From: Gadus chalcogrammus
Lineage: Eukaryota; Chordata; Actinopteri; Gadiformes; Gadidae
Length of the DNA stretch: 64,000 bases
Direction: 5' to 3'
Assembly: GCF_026213295.1 (NCBI RefSeq)
Contig: NC_079413.1
Location: forward strand, 20,853,266-20,917,265
The notes beneath the pieces are model-generated. The model saw nothing but the letters and a program-made list of their open reading frames with translations. It was not told the origin of the DNA and searched no databases. Below, in pieces: positions 48,829 through 61,984 of the stretch (the first letter of the stretch is position 1; each line of letters begins with the position of its first letter). The position numbers and the translations under genes are program-made.

Positions 48829-49313
48829 GAATGCAGCCGCGCCCTGCTTCTCCAGCCACGGCCTCAGTCTTCTTCTCCCCCCTTAATCCTCGTCTCCACC
48901 CTCGGCCCTGGGATCTGCTTCTCCACCCGCGGCCCGGTCCTGCCCACCACGCGGCGCCGGCCCGCTGGTTGGCGGAGATGAAAGAACACGAGGAGGGAGG
49001 GATGGGGCGAGAAAAGAGGGATGTCATTAAAATCAGGAGCCGGGCCTTGGCTGGGGGAAGGATGAGACGGAATCAAAGAGAGCGCGAAGGGGGGAGAGGG
49101 GGAGCCAGCGGGCGCACACACACTTTTTAGGGATTTCGGGATCTGAAGGAGGAAGGGGTGGGATGAGGGGGAGGAGGGGGGATAGGGGGTGAGTCGCTCG
49201 TGGCCGTGTGCCACATGTTTAAATAATGAACTCCTCCTCTATTCTAATGAGTCCTTGTTTTCAAGCACACGATGCAGGCCTCGAACATGTAGTGCACACC
49301 ACCGTGAACTGGG
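48829..49313. other. No gene seen
   Basis: GC-rich at 48835-48975, then GGA-rich. No exon recognised. Confidence 0.5.
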
Positions 49314-49590
49314 AGGGAGGGAGGGAGAGAGAGAGAGGGAGGGAGGGAGGGAGGGACAGAGAGAGGGAGGGAGAGAGAGAGAGGGGGGGGAGGGAGGTAC
49401 AGAGAGAGGGAGGGAGAGAGAGAGAGGGAGAGAGGAAGAGAGGGAGGGAGAAGGGCGAGAGAGAGAAGGCGGGAGAGAGGGAGTGCGGGATGGGGAGAGG
49501 GAAAGTGAGGGAGTGAGAGGGTGGGATGGGGAGGGAGAAGGAGAGAGAGCGGGAGGGAGAGGGAGAAGGGGAGAGAGGTCGAGAGCGAGA
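49314..49590. repeat. (GGGA/GA)n purine tract
   Basis: GAGGGAGGGAGAGAGA words throughout. Confidence 0.95.
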
Positions 49591-49767
49591 GAGACACACC
49601 TTCTGTTGACAGACTGTAGCCATGGCTAACACGACTAACGGAACAGAGGTTGAGACCACTGTGACTCCCGTCACCTCGCTACAGTTTGTTACCCTGTTAG
49701 CGCCTCGCGGCCCAGGGGTGAACTAATTGCGACATCTCTAAACGAGCACAGGCTTGTGATTGGCTGC

Positions 49768-51117
49768 TTACTGTACGTCCACACCAGGAGCGACCAAAGC
49801 GTCAAAGACGCTCTGGTCGCTCACAAAGTTTCGCTGCGAATTTTTCTGTTCGCTTTGGTCGCTCAAGTCGCTCATGACGTACAATTCAATTATGCAGACG
49901 CATTTAAAGGAGCCGTATGCGTTTAGTAGGCCCTACAGACAGCCATATCAAATAGTGAACTCTCCCATACACCTTGGCCATATTGCCGAGACGGTTTTGC
50001 TTGTTCGATAAAGTGCTTCGACAACAAGTAGGACAGTGATTCCCCCCAATATAAAAAAAATCCTAAAATGTAGGCTAATTACAACCGAGAACAAAAAACC
50101 CTGCGTGCTGTAGTAGTTAAAATATGTTTCACTGATCTGGATCTGCAAATCATGATCTGCACTCATTCGTCGCATTCAAAACAAATTTGCATACGTGCAC
50201 AGGACTGGTTGGCTCCGCAAGGCAAATAATGGAACATATCTATCTATCTAGGCCTTTCTGTCTATCTATCTATCAACGCGTGTCTAGTTTTAATGTGATG
50301 TATTGTGTGTATTATCCAGTCAGACTTGTTCTGTGTGGTATTGTAGGCTACTGTCCTGTGTGGGACGAACCACCTAAATGGATTCCCGACGATTTGTGTA
50401 GTTTGGTATTAATAAAGACTTGACTATCTATCTATCTAGACTATTTAATTAAAAATTATTCACCTCAGGCTCCGTGAATAGTGGGGAATAGAGGGATAAA
50501 AGACAAGAGATATATCCCTTGTCATTTATCCCTCGTCTTGTCGATTAGTTTGTTTATGTGACGATTTCAAATACTTTTTTGGTTTTGTTTAAAGCATGCT
50601 ACACGCGATTGTTTGGTTAGATTGGTGGCATGTAGAGCAAATTATAATGATTCCCGCTTAAATACGAACGTTCTAGATGTAGCCTATAAATACTCCCGCT
50701 TATCATCACTTGATATCCAAACCACTATGGCGTTTCGATCTCTGAACTGAAAAAGGGTGGGTTCGTACAACACCGGGTGCCCAGTTACAGCCGCGATTAA
50801 TACTTCAGCCGACATTTTGTTCAGTGAGTGAATAAAGGTAGGTAGGAACCAAAGTGCCTGCCGATGTTCCCTGGGATCCACGCAAGCGAAGAGCGTCTAC
50901 ATTCCGATTGGCTGTCAGTGTTTGGTCGCTGAAGCGAATAATAGTCATTTGCATAAAGTTAAAAAGTTTTCAACTTCTTTTTGACGCTCTGGTCGCTCAA
51001 CTTTGGCCGCTGGTAGCGTTGGTCGCTTTGGTCGCTCTGGTCGCTCTTGCCCATAGAAAGTGAATGACTTCCGGCGATTTGGTCGCTCAATTCGCTTCTG
51101 GTGTGGACGGACAGTTA
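49768..51117. mobile_element. PIF/Harbinger-like non-autonomous transposon, 1344 bp
   Basis: The element is 49771-51114. Left end CTGTACGTCCACACCAGGAG; inverted right end CTGTCCGTCCACACCAGAAG. It is flanked by TTA on both sides (49768-49770 and 51115-51117), the TWA duplication of PIF/Harbinger. Many copies of GGTCGCT cluster next to each end: about three on the left and six on the right, all on the same strand. No transposase or DNA-binding frame is visible. (TCTA)n patches lie inside at 50239-50276 and 50427-50438. Confidence 0.88.
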
Positions 51118-52005
51118 GATTGTATCAGTTAGCAATGGGAAGGGACTTCTGGAAGTTACAGTTTGCAGCGTGTGCTATGTCAGCTATCCATGTCTGCATA
51201 CAGGCAAACAACATTCATATAATATTATACAATACTTTAATACATTCAACTGATAGTGTCAGATTTGCGACGGTAAATGTATGACAGGCCTTACATACGA
51301 CGTATGGATGATTATTCCCGAATTCTGAATTCCCGGCCAGGGTTAATAAAGCACATATTGTCTTCTTAGTTCAAACCTTTTTCAGCACAAGGAGCTGTTC
51401 CTTCTCTTTCCTGGTGAAATGACAGTAAAGTGTGGGATAAAGCCTGCATGGGAGTCGACCACTCACCCTAATATGAGAAAGAGGGCGTTTGTGGTGTTTT
51501 AGAGTAATGGTTCGGGAACAGGGCATTATGAGCAGGGTCTGTCTGTTCAAGCTCATCTTTCGTCCCCAAGTGTGCAAAGCCTGAGTTAGCCTCGTATCCG
51601 TGGCAGAAGTCGTGTCGAGAAGGGGACAAACATAAAAGTTTGATCTGGAAAATCGCTTCTGATGGCTAACGGCACGATCAGGAGCACAGATGGAGAAAGG
51701 TGGAACTTTTTTGTACAAATCAATTTTCACTATAAAGGAGAAAGTGCTTTGTTGTTTGTCTGATTGTTTGTTTCATGGGAGAAACGGTTGTGTGGAGATT
51801 AAAATGCCCGTTGGTCAAGGTCCGTGAGACAAACCGACAGAAAGGTTTTGTTCATCCGAGTACCTCTCGTTCGCACTGAGGTCGTCGATGTCTTGTCATG
51901 ACAATAATACGGCGCACGGTTTTCTGAACGCTCTGAATGCATCAGGTGGGTGCCAACCAGGGGGCAACCAAGCCACACAAGATCAGCTCAGAAAAGAGCA
52001 CTCCC
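51118..52005. other. No gene seen
   Basis: Unique-looking sequence. A 119-codon minus-strand frame at 51371-51730 has no family resemblance that I recognise and no clear splice or start context. Confidence 0.45.
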
Positions 52006-52020
52006 GTTGCCCAGGGCAAC
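52006..52020. promoter_or_regulatory. RFX X-box, perfect palindrome
   Basis: GTTGCCCAGGGCAAC fits the RFX consensus GTNRCC-N(0-3)-RGYAAC and is fully palindromic. RFX factors control ciliary and neuronal genes. A further GGCAAC stands 4 bp downstream. Confidence 0.5.
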
Positions 52021-52439
52021 CTGGCAACTGTTAGCGTCAGGAAGACTAAAAGTACCAGAAAAAAGTGGGAAGAAGAGGAGGAGGAGGAGGAGGTAGAGGA
52101 GGAGGAGGAGACGACCACAAGGCAACCTGCTGGGGTACATTTGCCTTGGGCCCTAAAGTGCTGCCATCCACCGCGGATGGGGTGATCGCTCCCTGACAGG
52201 AGCAGGGGGGGGCGGGGGGGTGTGTTGAGGAGGGGGTGGGAAAGATGGTGGGAACTGTGCGAGACACTATCAGAATCTCAAGTGTGGCGGTAGACAAGGA
52301 GGAGATGGCGGCAATCGTGGGCACCATAGGGCCTGGAGGGCAATCTTCTGGATGTTGTGATTGTGTGGCCTTAGTGTGTTTGTGTGTGTGTTTTTGTATT
52401 ATTTGCGTGTTGCAGTGTGTTCTCTCTTGTAAGTTGTTG
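52021..52439. other. No gene seen
   Basis: Contains a (GAG)n patch at 52074-52110. No exon recognised. Confidence 0.5.
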
Positions 52440-52440
52440 T

Positions 52441-52491
<51 letters not shown>
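52440..52491. repeat. (GT)n microsatellite
   Basis: About 50 bp of GT dinucleotides in a wider TG-rich area (52375-52590). Confidence 0.95.
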
Positions 52492-52496
<5 letters not shown>

Positions 52497-52769
52497 TTAT
52501 ATGTTGTTGGTGTGTCTGCATGTGTGTGCTTATAATAAGTCCTGTGCCCTGTGTGTACATTTGTGTGTGTGTATCTTTTTGTGTTTGGGATATATGTATA
52601 GACTACTCAGGACTATTACCATGGAAACGGAGGAGTCTGGCGTTCCACATTAGCAGTGATGATATCAGCCAGAGCTGACAGCATGGCTGGCACATGCCTC
52701 AGGTGCAAGGAACTTGCCCTCCGTAATTACATCCCATGTCAGACTGTGATGAGTCCCAATGCTCCAGAC

Positions 52770-53042
52770 CAGACCCAGCCTCACCCAGCCTCATCCTCCA
52801 GACCCAGCCTCACCCAGCCTCCTCCAGCCTCATCCTCCAGACCCAGCCTCACCCAGCCTCCTCCAGCCTCATCCTCCTCACCCAGCCTCACCCAGCCTCC
52901 TCCAGCCTCATCCTCCAGACCCAGCCTCACCCAGCCTCCTCCAGCCTCATCCTCCTCACCCAGCCTCACCCAGCCTCCTCCAGCCTCATCCTCCAGACCC
53001 AGCCTCACCCAGCCTCCTCCAGCCTCATCCTCCAGACCCAGC
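52770..53042. repeat. 39-bp minisatellite, about seven units
   Basis: The unit is CCTCACCCAGCCTCCTCCAG then CCTCATCCTCCAGACCCAG. CCAGACCCAG and CCTCACCCAG variants alternate. The unit is 13 codons long, so frames stay open on both strands; these are artefacts. Confidence 0.95.
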
Positions 53043-53081
53043 AAGACTGTGTGTGAATGTGTTTATTGGGATGGGTGTGTA

Positions 53082-54367
<1,286 letters not shown>

Positions 54368-54480
54368 GGTATGTGTGTGTGTGTGTGCGCATGTGTGCGT
54401 GCATGATGGGTTTGTGTGTGCCTGTGTGCATGCGCGTATCTCTGTCTGCCGGCAGGTGTGTGTCTGTGTGTGTGTGTGTT
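54368..54480. repeat. Degenerate (GT)n repeat
   Basis: GTGTGTGCGCATGTGTGCGT-like sequence. Confidence 0.85.
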
Positions 54481-54634
54481 CAACAAAAAGGCAAAAGGGT
54501 ATTCTGTATCTATATGTTAGAATGAAAGTGAGAGTACAGAATGAATTATGCATGTGAACCTGTCTGTATCTGTAAGACTGTGTTTGGACAGAAATGTACA
54601 CAGTGTGTGTATTTGTTGCACAAAAAGCGAGGAT

Positions 54635-54639
<5 letters not shown>

Positions 54640-54702
<63 letters not shown>
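54640..54702. repeat. (GT)n microsatellite
   Basis: About 60 bp of pure GT. A short (CA)n follows at 54780-54815. Confidence 0.97.
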
Positions 54703-54703
<1 letters not shown>

Positions 54704-54848
54704 TTAAAAATGAATACAGTTTTGATCTTTGTGTGAATTAGGGAGCGTGTACAGTAAACCCTGTTTACTCAAATACAGACGCACACACACACACACGCGT
54801 ACACGCACACACACAAGGAACAGAGGATGAGCCTCCAAAGTATTTAAT

Positions 54849-54861
54849 GTTGCCAGGTAAC
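54849..54861. promoter_or_regulatory. RFX X-box-like site
   Basis: GTTGCCAGGTAAC fits GTNRCC-N1-RGYAAC. Two further GGTAACC half sites lie at about 54951 and 55023. Confidence 0.4.
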
Positions 54862-55734
54862 AAGGTGTTCAGCGGCGGCCTCTTCTCGTGGCGGCAGACA
54901 CAGCGAGGGGCTGGCGACGCTCACGGCCGCAAGCTGACGCCGATCACCGTGGTAACCCACGCGTACCCACAGCAGACCCTAACTGGTCCAGAACCGGAAT
55001 CGGGAGTCGCCGTGATCGCCACGGTAACCAATACATCCTGTCCGAAGTGGAGCCCTCGAGTCACGCCAAACGATTGCAGAAACATAGCAAAGTGTGATCC
55101 TGGATCAATGATTCAGTCATGATTCAGACTCTTTAACGTGAAGGGTGAAGGGGTCAGTGGCCAATTCGGTGTTGTATTGGTTTTTCCCCTTGAGGTATCA
55201 GGTGAGCTTAAACATGCTAGCGTGTGTATCTTGGTTAACACCAACGACCAAAGACAATATATATAGCTGATGGGAACATCAGATCCATTCTGGTTCTTGT
55301 TCCAAAATACATTTACATACTGTATGTGTATTAATTGCCTGAGTCATATTTTAAGGTTCCTCATGTATTTAGTGCCAGAGATGCCAAATAAGTCAAATAG
55401 ATGACTTGGAAAGATAGTGATTATGGAATGTAAAAAGCACGCTTAGGATTGGCTTAGGATATAACCAATCAGATACAGTGAATCAGCACCGTTCAGAGAG
55501 AAGAGTTAGGTTAGATATCACAATTTCGCCAAAATATGACTTGGGCACATTATGCTTTGAGACTAACGCTATTCAAAAGGAATCCATTTCACACTGCCCC
55601 AACCTGAAAATAACAGAGAACAGTCCAACATGCATGGTAATGCTCCTGGAGTCCGCGTGGCACACTGGAGCTGAACTCCTTCTGGGCTGACTACACACCG
55701 CACCGCTGTTATTGGACCTATTTTAACAATTCCT
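54862..55734. other. No gene seen
   Basis: Unique-looking sequence upstream of the repeat array. Confidence 0.5.
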
Positions 55735-56865
55735 TTTATTAGGGGTCCAAGCCAACAGGTTGGAACCCTATTGTTTTTGTAAGGATTTTTCTTTTTATTA
55801 GGGGTCCAAGCCAACAGGTTGGATCCCTATTGTTTTTGTAAGGATTATTATTATTATTCTTACCTCCCTAAAAGTGGGACCACAGCCCAAACCGTAAATG
55901 GTGCCGACACGCGAATTGCATGACTAGATCCAGATCTCTTCGGACTACGCAGACGACAAAATCCAGACACGCTGAACACTAGGTGGCGCTATACCAAGGG
56001 AAAACGCGTTTGGGGCTATAACTCCCACACCGAACCTCCCACAGTCAAAAACTTGTACCCACATATCCACTGGAGTCTGCTGCATCTTTTGGCATAGGCC
56101 ACGCCCATTTGCGTCTATAATTTTTTTTCGCAAAATCGCGAAAACCGTAAAACTGTTTTTTCGCTACTCCTCCCACATTTCTTGACCAATCAACACCAAA
56201 CTTTGCACACGACATCTTCAGACAGACACGCAAAGAAATTTTTGAACACTTTTTTGATTTGCCCTTTGACGACGAAACGGTAGCGTTTTGAATATCTGTT
56301 TATTAGCTACGTTTTACGTCGAAACGCAAAAAAATTTAAAAATACCAAAATTAAACATCGGATCAAGTCCACATTTTTGACACATGTCGATGCTACCCCT
56401 ACTGGCGTTCAGTAAAATAATCGGAATATTTCGCCATAAGGGGGCGCAATAAACGAGGAAATTGTATATCTTCTAATTGGCCAAAGGAATGTTCTTCAAA
56501 CTATAAGGGAACCATCAAGGGGCAAACCCGAGTCTATATAAAAAATATGGCCAAGAATTATTAATGTGGGCGGGAGTTATTTGGCAAAGGAAAATTGTCT
56601 TTGGAAAATTTCGCCACAAGGGGTCGCAAAAAAACGACGAAATAATATATCTCCTAACTGGCCAATGGAATGTTCTCAAAATGCGTTTTGGGCTATAACT
56701 CCCACAACGAACCTCCCACAGTCAAAACCTTTATATCCACAGATTCACTGGAGTCAGTTGCATCTTTTGGCATAGGCCAAGCCCATTTGTTTTGAACACA
56801 TACTCCGCGTTGTGCCGGCGAAATGCACACTTCTTGGACCCCTGCATAACTGCTTGCAGTTCTAG
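55735..56865 (+). mobile_element. Array unit 1, long form with doubled head
   Basis: Heads at about 55738 and 55798, body start near 55868, tail CTAG at 56862-56865. This long form contains an inner duplication: GGCTATAACTCCCACA occurs near 56013 and again near 56690, each followed by the ACTGGAGTC..CATCTTTTGGCATAGGCCA block. Confidence 0.85.
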
Positions 56866-57773
56866 TTTTTATTAGGGGTCCAAGCCAACAGGTTGGATCC
56901 CTATTGTTTTTGTAAGGATTTTTAGGGGTCCAAGCCAACAGGTTGGATCCCTATTGTTTTTGTAAGGATTATTATTATTATTATACTTCCCGCGCTAAAA
57001 GTGGGCCCACAGCCCAAACCGTAAATGGTGCCGACACGCCAATTGCATGACTAGATCCAGGTCCGGCACCGCTACTCAGATAACAAAATCCAGACACGCC
57101 GGTCACTAGGTGGCGCTATACCAAGGAATACGCGTTTGGGGCTATAACTCCCACACCGAACCTCCCAGAGTCCAAAAATGTGTACACATAGATGCACTGG
57201 AGTCTGCTGCATCTTTTGGCCTAGGCCACGCCCATTTGCGTCTATGAATATTTTTCGCAAAATCGCGAAAACTGCAAAACTGTTTTTTCGCTACTCCTCG
57301 CACATTTCTTGACCAATCAACACCAAACTTTGCACACGGCATCTTCAGACGCACACGCAAAGAAATCATATACAGTTTTTTGATCCGACCTTTGAGGACG
57401 AAACGGTAGAGTTTTGAATATTTGTTTATTAGCTAAATTAGACGTGGAATATCAAAAATCCAAAGAAATCCAAAATTAGACATCGGATCGATTCCAAATT
57501 TTACACACATGTTGGTGCTAACCTTATTGTCGTTCGATAAAAAAATCGGAAAATTTCGCCATTAGGGGGCGCCATAAACGAGGAAATTGTATATCTTCTA
57601 CAAAATTTCACCGCGAAAACGCTACACTGACTTCTCGCTACTCCTACCACAGTCAAATCCTTTGTATCCACAGGTTCAGGGTAGCGTGTGCCGGCGAAAC
57701 GCACATTTCGTGTCGCGTTGTGCCGGCGAAATGCACACTTCTTGGACCCCTGCATAACTGCTTGCAGTTCTAG
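56866..57773 (+). mobile_element. Array unit 2, short form with doubled head
   Basis: Heads at about 56872 and 56922, body start near 56995, tail CTAG at 57770-57773. The inner duplication of the long form is missing. Confidence 0.85.
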
Positions 57774-58579
57774 TTCTTATTATTATTATTATACTTACCC
57801 CCCTAAAAGTGGTACCACAGCCCAAACCGTAAATGGTGCACACACGCCAATTACATGACTAGATCCAGATCTCTTCGGACTACGCAGACGACAAAATCCA
57901 GACATGCCGGCCACTAGGTGGCGCTATACCAAGGAATACGCGTTTGGGGCTATAACTCCCACACCGAACCTCCCACAGTCCAACAACTTGTACACACAGA
58001 TGCACTGGAGTCTGCTGCATCTTTTGGCCTAGGCCACGCCCATTTGCGTCTATGAATATTTTTCGCTAAATCGCGAAAACCGCAAAACTGTTTTTTCGCT
58101 ACTCCTCGCACATTTCTTGACCAATCAACACCAAACTTTGCACACGGCATCTTCAGACGCACACGCAAAGAAATCATATACAGTTTTTTGATCCGACATT
58201 CGACGACGAAACGGTAGAGTTTTGAATATTCTTTTATTAGCTAAATTAGACGTGGAAAATTAAAAAAACAAAAAATTCCAAAATTAGACATCGGATCGAG
58301 TCCAAATTTTAGACACATGTTGGTGCTAACCTTAATGACCTTCGATAACAATTTCGGAAAATTTCGCCATTAGGGGGCGCAATAAACGAGGAAATTGTAT
58401 ATCTTCTACAAAAATTTCGCCGCGAAAACGCTACACTGACTTCTCGCTACTCCACAGGTTCAGGGTAGCGTTTTGAACACATGCTTCGCGTTTTTTCCGG
58501 CGAAATGCACATTTCTTGTCGCGTTGTGCCGGCGAAATGCACACTTCTTGGACCCCTGCATAACTGCTTGCAGTTCTAG
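57774..58579 (+). mobile_element. Array unit 3, short form, headless
   Basis: Starts directly after the CTAG with TTCTTATTATTATTATTATA and then the body. Tail CTAG at 58576-58579. Nearly identical to unit 5 in its 3' half. Confidence 0.85.
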
Positions 58580-59150
58580 TTATACTTACCCCCCTAAAAG
58601 TGGTACCACAGCCCAAACCGTAAATGGTGCACACACGCCAATTACATGACTAGATCCAGATCTCTTCGGACTACGCAGACGACAAAATCCAGACACGCCG
58701 GCCACTAGGTGGCGCTATACCAGGGAATACGCGTTTGGGGCTATAACTCCGACACCGAACCTCCCAGAGTCAAAAAACTTGTACACACAGATGCACTGGA
58801 GTCTGCTGCATCTTTTGGCCTAGGCCACGCCCATTTGCGTCTATGAATATTTTTCGCTATATCGCGAAAACCGCAAAACTGTTTTTTCGCTACTCCTCCC
58901 ACATTTCTTAACCAATCGACACAAAACTTTGCACACGACATCTTCAGACGCACACGCAAAGGAATCATATACAGTTTTTTGATCCGACCTTCGACGACGA
59001 AACGATAGCATTTTGAATATTGGTATATTAGCTAAATTAGACGTGGAAAATCAAAAATCCAAAGAAAATCCAAAATTAGACATCGGATCGAGTCCAAATT
59101 CTACACACATGTTGGTGCTAACCTTAATGACGTTCGATAAAAATTTCGGA
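58580..59150 (+). mobile_element. Array unit 4, headless and without tail
   Basis: Starts with TTATACTTACCCCCCTAAAA right after the CTAG of unit 3. It stops near TTTCGGACAATTATTATT, where unit 5 begins. Its first 150 bp share GGTGCACACACGCC with unit 3. Confidence 0.8.
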
Positions 59151-59951
59151 CAATTATTATTATTATTATTCCCCCCTAGAAGTGGGTCCACAGCCCAAAC
59201 CGTAAATGGTGCCGACACGCCAATTGCATGACTAGATCCAGGTCCCTGAGTTCTAGGTAGACGACAAAATCCAGACACGCCGGCCACTAGGTGGCGCTAT
59301 ACCAAGGAAAGACGCGTTTGGGGCTATAACTCCCACACCGAACCTCCCACAGTCCAAAAACTTGTACACACAGATGCACTGGAGTCTGCTGCATCTTTTG
59401 GTCTAGGCCACGCCCATTTGCGTCTATGAATATTTTTCGCTAAATCGCGAAAACCGCAAAACTGTTTTTTCGCTACTCCTCGCACATTTCTTGACCAATC
59501 AACACCAAACTTTGCACACGGCATCTTCAGACGCACACGCAAAGAAATCATATACAGTTTTTTGATCCGACCTTCGACAACGAAACGGTAGAGTTTTGAA
59601 TATTCTTTTATTAGCTAAATTAGACGTGGAAAATTAAAAAAACAAAAAATTCCAAAATTAGACATCGGATCGAGTCCAAATTTTAGACACATGTTGGTGC
59701 TAACCTTAATGACCTTCGATACAAATTTCGGAAAATTTCGCCATTAGGGGGCGCAATAAACGAGAAATTGTATATCTTCTACAAAAATTTCGCCGCGAAA
59801 ACGCTACACTGACTTCTCGCTACTCCACAGGTTCAGGGTAGCGTTTTGAACACATGCTTCGCGTTTTTCCGGCGAAATGCACATTTCTTGTCGCGTTGTG
59901 CCGGCGAAATGCACACTTCTTGGACCCCTGCATAACTGCTTGCAGTTCTAG
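59151..59951 (+). mobile_element. Array unit 5, short form, headless
   Basis: (ATT)n start, body near 59171, tail CTAG at 59948-59951. Close twin of unit 3. Confidence 0.85.
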
Positions 59952-61323
59952 TTATACTTACCCCCCTAAAAGTGGGCCCACAGCCCAAACCGTAAATGGT
60001 GCCGACACGCCAATTGCATGACTAGATCCAGATCTCTTCGGACTACGCAGACGACCAAATCCAGACATGCCGGCCACTAGGTGGCGCTATACCAAGGAAT
60101 ACGCGTTTGGGGCTATAACTCCCACACCGAACCTCCCACAGTCAAAAACGTTATACCCACAGATGCACTGGAGTCTGCTGCATCTTTTGGGCTAGGCCAC
60201 GCCCATTTGCGTCTATGAATATTTTTCGCTAAATCGCGAAAACCGCAAAACAGTTTTTTCCCTACTCCTCCCACATTTCTTGACTAATCAACACCAAACT
60301 TCGCACACGACATCTTCAAACGCACACGCAAAGGAATCATCAACAGTTTTTTGATCCGACCTTCGACGACGAAACGGTAGCGTTTTGAATATTTGTTTAT
60401 TGGCTACATTTTAACTCAAAACGCAAAAATTCAAAGAATACCAAAAGTAGACGTCGGATCAAGTCCAAATTTTAGACACATGTCGGTGCTACCCTTAATG
60501 GCGTTCAATAAAGAATTCGGAATATTTCGCCATTAGGGGGCGCAATAAACGAGGAAATTGTATATCTTCTAATTGGCCAAAGGAATGTTCTTCAAACTAT
60601 AAGGGAACCATCAAGGGGAAAACCCGAGTCTATATAAAAAATATGGCCAAGAATTAATAATGTAGGCGGGAGTTATTTGGCAAAGGAAAATTGTCTTTGG
60701 AAAATTTCGCCAACAGGGCGGCGCCAAAAAACGACGAAATAATATATCTCCTATTTGGCCAATGGAATGTTCTGAAAACGCGTTTTAGGCTATAACTCCC
60801 ACACCAAAGCTCCCACAGTCAAAAACGTTATACGCACAGATTCACTGGAGTCAGCTGCATCTTTTGGCATAGGTCAGGCCCATTTGCGTCAGTATTTTCT
60901 TTATGCAAAATCGCAAAAACAGCTAAACTGCCTTTTCGCTACTCCTCCCACATTTCTTGCCCAATTGACACCAAACTTTGCACACGACATCTTCAGACGC
61001 ACACTACAAGAAATCAGCAAAACTATTTTGATCCGACCATCGTTGACGAAACGGTAGCGTTTTGAATATATGTTTTGCGTTGCAAATCAGTAAAAACTAT
61101 TTTGATCCAACCGTCGACGACTAAACGGTAGCGGAAAATGCGTTTGGGGCCGAAACTCCCACACTGAACCTCTCACAGTCAAAACCTTTATATCCACAGG
61201 TTGTTCACGGTAGCGTTTTGAATACCTGCTTCGCGTTGTGCCGGCGAAATGCACATTTCTTGTCGCGTTGTGCCGGCGAAATGCACACTTCTTGGACCCC
61301 TGCATAACTGCTTGCAGTTCTAG
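59952..61323 (+). mobile_element. Array unit 6, long form, headless
   Basis: Starts TTATACTTACCCCCCTAAAA after the CTAG of unit 5. It has the inner duplication also found in unit 1 and ends with CTAG at 61320-61323, followed by ordinary T-rich sequence. Confidence 0.85.
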
Positions 61324-61562
61324 TTTCATTTCCTTTCCTCTCAGTCGGTAAGACAGTAATAGACGGCAGAGTAATGTCAACAATCGGCTCCCGAAATAAC
61401 CGGCGAGACGAACGGATCCCTAGTTCAGAGCCACTCAGAACAAACGGTGAACAGTCCCGATGGTATAATGAACGAGCACCTCCTCCATGGCTCCTCTGAG
61501 CCAAGGCCCTCACAAGGCCGCTCTGTCTGGCAGACGCACCAAAGGAGGTTTGAGTTCATCCA

Positions 61563-61915
61563 ACTAGCCTTTCTACCCTGTATGTATCAGACCAGTAACA
61601 ATACACCTAGTAGCTTTTCTTCCAAGTAGCTATCAAACCAGTAACAATAAACCTCATAGCTTTTCTTCCCAGTAGCTATCAGACCAGTAACGTCATCCCA
61701 GAAGCTTTTCTTCACAGTAGCTATCAGACCAGTAACAATCATCCTAGTAGCTTTAGATACCAGTAGATGTCATCCTTCTAGCTCTTCATTCATAGTGGTT
61801 TATCATTCCCAGTAGCTATCAGACCAGTTGCTGTCATCCCACTAGCTATTTACCCCCAGTAGCTTTATATCCCAGTGGCTGTCATCCTACTGGGTCTTCA
61901 TTCCCAGTTGCTATG
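61563..61915. repeat. 46-bp minisatellite, diverged, about seven units
   Basis: The unit holds CAGACCAGTAACAATCATCC then TAGTAGCTTTTCTTCCCAGTAGCTAT. The first four units are regular (about 61588, 61634, 61679, 61725); the rest are decayed. Confidence 0.85.
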
Positions 61916-61984
61916 TGTGCAGGAACAAATTTTTTAAATGGGATGGTCATAAAGTACTTGTTTGTATTTGTGTTTTGTATTGTT

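Larger units (their letters stand above)
55735..61323 (+). mobile_element. Head-to-tail array of a Helitron/Helentron-like element, six units
   Basis: About 5.6 kb made of one element repeated in the same direction. A full unit has a head (TTAGGGGTCCAAGCCAACAG then GTTGGATCCCTATTG), an (ATT)n stretch, a body starting near CTAAAAGTGGG..CAGCCCAAACCGTAAATGG, and a tail CTTGGACCCCTGCATAACTG-CTTGCAGTTCTAG. The tail has a small hairpin (AACTGC-TT-GCAGTT) directly before CTAG, as at Helitron 3' ends (CTRR). AGGGGTCCAAG near the 5' end and CTTGGACCCCT near the 3' end are inverse but sit at unequal distances from the ends, as in Helentrons. No Rep/helicase frame exists. I count four heads, six bodies and five tails. 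That it is an array is directly seen; the class is inferred. Confidence 0.85.

Noticed and set aside
51371..51730. 119-codon minus-strand frame as a gene
   Set aside because: No family resemblance and no supporting context. A protein search could still change this.
57142..59551. A 75-codon minus-strand frame found four times (57142, 57950, 58741, 59324)
   Set aside because: It repeats because the array unit repeats. It has no domain and is lost in units 1 and 6 through length changes, so selection on protein is unlikely.
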